Assembly (NCBI GenBank): GCA_016839845.1
Contig: JAEOTL010000287.1
Span: 1 to 16,717, forward strand
Length of the DNA: 16,717 nucleotides
Direction: 5' to 3'
From: Promethearchaeota archaeon
GTDB lineage: Archaea; Asgardarchaeota; Lokiarchaeia; Sigynarchaeales; SOKP01
Shown here: positions 13,918-16,717 of the stretch, one piece after another
Numbering within the stretch: the first letter of the stretch is position 1
How the letters are laid out: the number at the start of each line of letters is the position of its first letter
Notes under the pieces: generated by a model
The model's database searches: none
What the model saw: the letters and a program-made list of their open reading frames with translations, nothing else
What the model was told of the DNA's origin: nothing
Program-made: the position numbers and the translations under genes

Positions 13918-14973
13918 TTATTTTGCAATAACCATTTCATGAAGTGTAGTACCTTCCTCTGTCACTATTTTACCATTGTCAGAAATATTTAGAATAAATT
14001 TAGAGTTTAATCGAAAATAGCCAGGTTTAACCTTCATGATATTTTTTGCGAGGAAACGCATTAAAGGTCCCAATTCATAAAGAAGATTATCAGAGTCAAT
14101 GATATTTTGGACTTCAAGAGTGATTTCATGTCTATCAGGAACCTCAATCTTTAAAAAATGAGGATACTTATTTCCCGCTTTTTCAACATATTCAAAGTCT
14201 GACATACTGAGCTCATATTCACCAGAACTAAGAAAAACTTCTTCATTTTTAGCAAGCATGAGTACTTTTATTGGATAATCGCCTCTTTTCTTATTACATT
14301 TAATATACGCATAAATAACGGTAAAATTTTCAGAGTATATCCTTCCCCAATACCAGTAATCGATTATCAAGGCAAAATTGAAATTTAACCAGTTATGGTC
14401 ATGATATCCGATTCCTTTAACATTAATAGTCTCATTATGTACTTTGATAGTACCTTCAACGTGTGCTCGAGGGAGCGCGATACACCACCCGAAATATTTA
14501 CCCTTCCCAAAATCAACAGAACCGTTTCCCGGTTTCCATCCTTTAACTAAAGCGGTGTACTTTAAATGAAATCCAAATTCACCTTCATCAATAAAAATCT
14601 CATAGGAGGGCAAATCCTTGTTTGAATGATCTACTCTAACAAAATTTTTACCTATTTGAACATTTGCGACATCTTGAGATGCTATCAAATCCGAATGCTT
14701 GTAATCGTATACATTTTGTATTTTTTCTCCTTGAGGGGTGTAAACTGTAATCTCTACTCCAGTTTTTCCCGTTCTCTCGTGTTTTGCGCGAAAAAATCCA
14801 ACTACAGTATATCCATTGTCAAGTCGTGCGTCAAAATACCACCATTCACGGGTGCCTTTCTTTTCCATATCTATATGCAGAGCATCATCTTTAGGTGTAA
14901 TCGGGATTATTTTTCCATCTTTTTTTCCAGGTCCTAACCATCCTTCGTTTATTTCTTTCGTCATTTTTTTCAT
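13918..14973 (-). CDS. CrtC/AttH-like lipocalin-domain protein (putative hydratase or cyclase)
   Basis: A 351-residue protein of the AttH/CrtC lipocalin-like superfamily, which includes carotenoid 1,2-hydratases and some pericyclases. Hallmarks: REWWYFDA (42-49) near the N-terminus, the WCIALPRAHVEGTI segment (163-176), and GIGYHDHNW (187-195), the signature at the pocket entrance. A second lipocalin-like half (200-351) with many beta strands follows, ending in EGTTLHEMVIAK. No signal peptide or membrane helix is seen. No phytoene synthase or desaturase lies in the window, so carotenoid hydration is only one option; the usual theme is a hydrophobic isoprenoid or polyketide substrate. It follows the SCP2-like gene after 36 bases, in which a good TATA box lies, so it may be transcribed both with that gene and alone. 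ATG 14973 is used; ATG 14964 is an alternative and sits better relative to the upstream GGGG. Confidence 0.8.
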   Translation of the reverse strand: MKKMTKEINEGWLGPGKKDGKIIPITPKDDALHIDMEKKGTREWWYFDARLDNGYTVVGFFRAKHERTGKTGVEITVYTPQGEKIQNVYDYKHSDLIASQDVANVQIGKNFVRVDHSNKDLPSYEIFIDEGEFGFHLKYTALVKGWKPGNGSVDFGKGKYFGWCIALPRAHVEGTIKVHNETINVKGIGYHDHNWLNFNFALIIDYWYWGRIYSENFTVIYAYIKCNKKRGDYPIKVLMLAKNEEVFLSSGEYELSMSDFEYVEKAGNKYPHFLKIEVPDRHEITLEVQNIIDSDNLLYELGPLMRFLAKNIMKVKPGYFRLNSKFILNISDNGKIVTEEGTTLHEMVIAK

Positions 14974-14991
14974 ATCCCCAATTTCAGTTAA

Positions 14992-15003
14992 TTTTTATAT
15001 AGT
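14992..15003 (-). promoter_or_regulatory. TATA box inside the SCP2-CrtC-like gap
   Basis: On the minus strand ACTATATAAAAA is centred about 24 bases before ATG 14973. The usual spacing puts transcription start at or next to the ATG, predicting a leaderless mRNA from ATG 14973 or a leader of about nine bases for ATG 14964. Confidence 0.5.
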
Positions 15004-15009
15004 ATTCAG

Positions 15010-15423
15010 TTAATCTATTTTTGTTAAGAAATTAAACATTTTTAATAAATTGAGCAATTTTAAAATCCCTTTCATCTTAATTTTACCTAAAAGCCAATTT
15101 TTAGCTACTCCTAGCAAAGAAATTCTATTCATTGATATCTTCAGAAATGTTTGAGTATCCGTTTCCAAATATCCGTCCCATCCTACTTTTTTCTTTTGTA
15201 AATTTTCCGGAGGTTTGTTCTTAATACTCTCAACTTCAATGTGACCATGATCTATTATAATTAAAGCTGCAAAATTGACATTTTTGGCGTTTAGTAAAAA
15301 TTTTAGCGATTTTTTTTCAAACTTTGTCTGAAACTTGAAATTTGATTTTAAGGGAGTAAGAGCACTATCTATGATACCTGCAAAACCTCTCACCCTTTTC
15401 GTCTCTATTTCACTGTCTGACAT
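15010..15423 (-). CDS. SCP2 sterol-carrier-domain protein
   Basis: A 137-residue protein that fits the SCP2 sterol-transfer fold, a small domain binding lipids or acyl-CoAs in a hydrophobic tunnel. Signs: the beta strands around AALIIIDHGHIEVES (52-66), the loop-strand WDGYLETDTQTFLKISMNRIS (82-102), a typical 'D-x-T-F-x-x-x-x-x-x-R/K-x-S' pattern, and the C-terminal GKIKMKGILKLLNLLKMF (113-130), matching the amphipathic end helix after the G-K-I-K-x-K-G motif. It is slightly longer than the minimal domain, with a 25-residue polar N-terminal extension. Its ATG shares one base with the TAA of the upstream FAD-oxidase gene (TAATG), so translation is coupled and the two proteins probably work together, with this one presenting the lipid substrate. 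Confidence 0.8.
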   Translation of the reverse strand: MSDSEIETKRVRGFAGIIDSALTPLKSNFKFQTKFEKKSLKFLLNAKNVNFAALIIIDHGHIEVESIKNKPPENLQKKKVGWDGYLETDTQTFLKISMNRISLLGVAKNWLLGKIKMKGILKLLNLLKMFNFLTKID

Positions 15424-16717
15424 TATTTGGTATCCCCTTCATTACCTTGAATATTTGAGGATATATAAAATCCTGAATCTGAAATATTATTAGGATCAAA
15501 GGATTCTTTTATCTTTCTCAACCATTTATGATAATTTGACATAGAAGGTCCAAATAAATCATGCATATGGTCTCCCTCCACGAAGAAAGGTGCCCCTAGA
15601 TGTTTGATTAAATCAATTTGATTTGATTCCTCCATGTAATCTGCCATTCCTTCCACACTTGTTTGTTCTGTTTGATCAAACATAGTAGGAGCTTCCATAT
15701 GAAAATAATGACCAGATTCATAAGAAGACATCCACGCACCTTCCCCAAAGTCATTCGCAAGTGCTCTTTGTTTTATATATTTTTGCTTCATATCAATATT
15801 TAGCTTAGCGCTTCGTACACATACTGCAGCGGTATCCCCTACTCCTTTATTGCTCTGAAATCCTCCTGTAGCAATAAATCCATGCAACCCTAAATTCGAA
15901 CGTAAGGCTTCAGCATAGAATATTGATTTTGGAGTGTATAAATTCCCAATTATATTCTTTAATTTTAATTCCTTGAGTAGCGATTCCATTACTTTTTGTT
16001 TATACTTAAATTCTCGTTGTGTGTGAGCTGTAATTAGAACTACTAAAGGTACTCTCATCCGTCCTATTGCCATTTTGTCCATTAAGCTTTCAATTGAAGA
16101 TGAAAAAATAGCCATGACAGCAAAACCAGACAAGTAACTACACATAAACGAAATTTCCTCTTCCTCAATTCGTAACATCGAAGATTCGAGTTTTTTGAAA
16201 TTTCCACAGTTCATAACGTAAGCTTTTATGAAGTTAGGAATCTCAAATTCATAATCAGGAGAGTGTCCTTTAATATTATAATCTGTGCTACATGGATAGG
16301 GGAAAACTTTTATCGCTACTTTAGTAAACACTCCCAGTCCAGACTTTGTCCCGGCCCATCCTCTCATGATCCCCCTCAAACTTGGACCAGGCCCATCTCC
16401 ATGAAACCAGTCAGCGTTGTCCTTCATTCCCGCTGATCCAAGTCTCATAATCTCCCCATCGGGTAGCACCCACTCCACCCCTAATACATTGCGAGCACTA
16501 TGTCCTGTGGAAGGTGATGTAAAACCCGGACCATTCATACTTGTAGCACTTGCAAGAGGAGAAACTTGTGGACCTGCACCTGGCATATGGCAATTTAAAC
16601 CAAATTTCATGAGTTCTACCTGTAATTGTGCTCCACTTACATATGGTTCAATAACAGCGTAGAGATTCTTTTCATCTATCTTAATTATTTTATTCATTCT
16701 GCGGAGATCAAGTATAA
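15423..16717 (-). CDS. FAD-linked oxidase (PCMH/VAO-type), N-terminus beyond window
   Basis: A flavin-dependent oxidoreductase of the FAD-binding type-4/PCMH superfamily (relatives: GlcD-like dehydrogenases, alkyl-DHAP synthase, sterol delta-24 reductase). The frame stays open upstream of ATG 16697 to the edge and reads DLRRMNKIIKIDEKNLYAVIEP, exactly the second strand block of the FAD domain, so ATG 16697 is internal. Missing is the N-terminal GGGT-type pyrophosphate loop, roughly the first 60-100 residues. Visible: VSGAQLQVELMKFGL, MPGAGPQVSPLASATSMNG, NVLGVEWVLPDGEIMRLGSAG, LRGIMRGWAGTKSGLGVFTKVAIKVFP (end of the FAD domain), then a substrate/cap domain with SYESGHYFHMEAPTMFD and a closing FDPNNISDSGFY, the usual family ending. 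It overlaps the SCP2-like gene by one base. Confidence 0.88.
   Translation of the reverse strand, partial: ILDLRRMNKIIKIDEKNLYAVIEPYVSGAQLQVELMKFGLNCHMPGAGPQVSPLASATSMNGPGFTSPSTGHSARNVLGVEWVLPDGEIMRLGSAGMKDNADWFHGDGPGPSLRGIMRGWAGTKSGLGVFTKVAIKVFPYPCSTDYNIKGHSPDYEFEIPNFIKAYVMNCGNFKKLESSMLRIEEEEISFMCSYLSGFAVMAIFSSSIESLMDKMAIGRMRVPLVVLITAHTQREFKYKQKVMESLLKELKLKNIIGNLYTPKSIFYAEALRSNLGLHGFIATGGFQSNKGVGDTAAVCVRSAKLNIDMKQKYIKQRALANDFGEGAWMSSYESGHYFHMEAPTMFDQTEQTSVEGMADYMEESNQIDLIKHLGAPFFVEGDHMHDLFGPSMSNYHKWLRKIKESFDPNNISDSGFYISSNIQGNEGDTK

Noticed and set aside
14816..15013. Plus-strand open frames over the start of the CrtC-like gene and others opposite the RFC and FAD oxidase genes
   Set aside because: They are antisense to well-supported genes, show no domain, and have low-complexity composition expected of shadow frames.
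16695..16697. ATG 16697 as the true start of the FAD-linked oxidase
   Set aside because: The frame continues upstream to the edge and encodes the typical DLRRMNKI segment of the FAD domain. The protein would also lack its pyrophosphate loop if it started here.

Overview
The window looks like a piece of an Asgard archaeal chromosome, most likely of the Lokiarchaeia type. The evidence is an AT-rich genome with archaeal TATA boxes, an archaeal-type clamp-loader operon (RfcS, a degenerate RfcS paralogue and RfcL), and a gelsolin-domain protein of the kind known from Asgard archaea. Several metabolic genes look bacterial-like (peptidase T, an HSL-family esterase, an enoyl-CoA hydratase family member, acyltransferase-3), which also fits that group. 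I cannot place it below that level from sequence alone.

Layout, left to right. 1-234 (+) is the tail of an unrecognised gene followed by a T-rich terminator. 375-1313 (+) encodes a gelsolin-like domain joined to a C-terminal SAP-like helix-extended-loop-helix. 1599-1886 (+) is a small protein with four CxxC pairs. 2074-6528 (+) is a compact block: GNAT acetyltransferase, RfcS, degenerate RfcS paralogue, RfcL, second GNAT. 6750-7397 (+) is an ECF-S-like membrane protein. It converges on 7475-8626 (-), an acyltransferase-3 membrane protein, with a perfect hairpin between them. 8712-9608 (-) is an esterase that diverges from 9770-10579 (+), a crotonase, and 10638-11900 (+), peptidase T. 11913-13148 (-) is an MFS transporter that diverges from 13216-13899 (+), a coiled-coil winged-helix protein. 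13918-16717 (-) is a tightly packed set, transcribed FAD-linked oxidase (cut by the window edge), SCP2-like lipid carrier, CrtC/AttH-like lipocalin protein.

Functional units. The RFC block predicts a three-component clamp loader. RfcS has all ATPase motifs plus the SRC arginine finger. RfcL has the ATPase motifs but no SRC. The middle gene has lost Walker A Ser/Thr, the Walker B acidic pair, sensor 1 Asn and the sensor 2 Arg, but keeps SRC. That is the pattern expected for a non-hydrolysing end subunit, as in eukaryotic RFC. The right-hand minus-strand set puts an oxidoreductase, a lipid carrier and a lipocalin-like enzyme under apparent co-expression, suggesting modification of a hydrophobic substrate such as an isoprenoid or sterol-like lipid.

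No intergenic stretch exceeds 300 bases. The longest are 1314-1598 and 6529-6749, which hold promoter and terminator signals and no gene I would defend. I saw no rRNA, tRNA, CRISPR array, insertion sequence or integrase.
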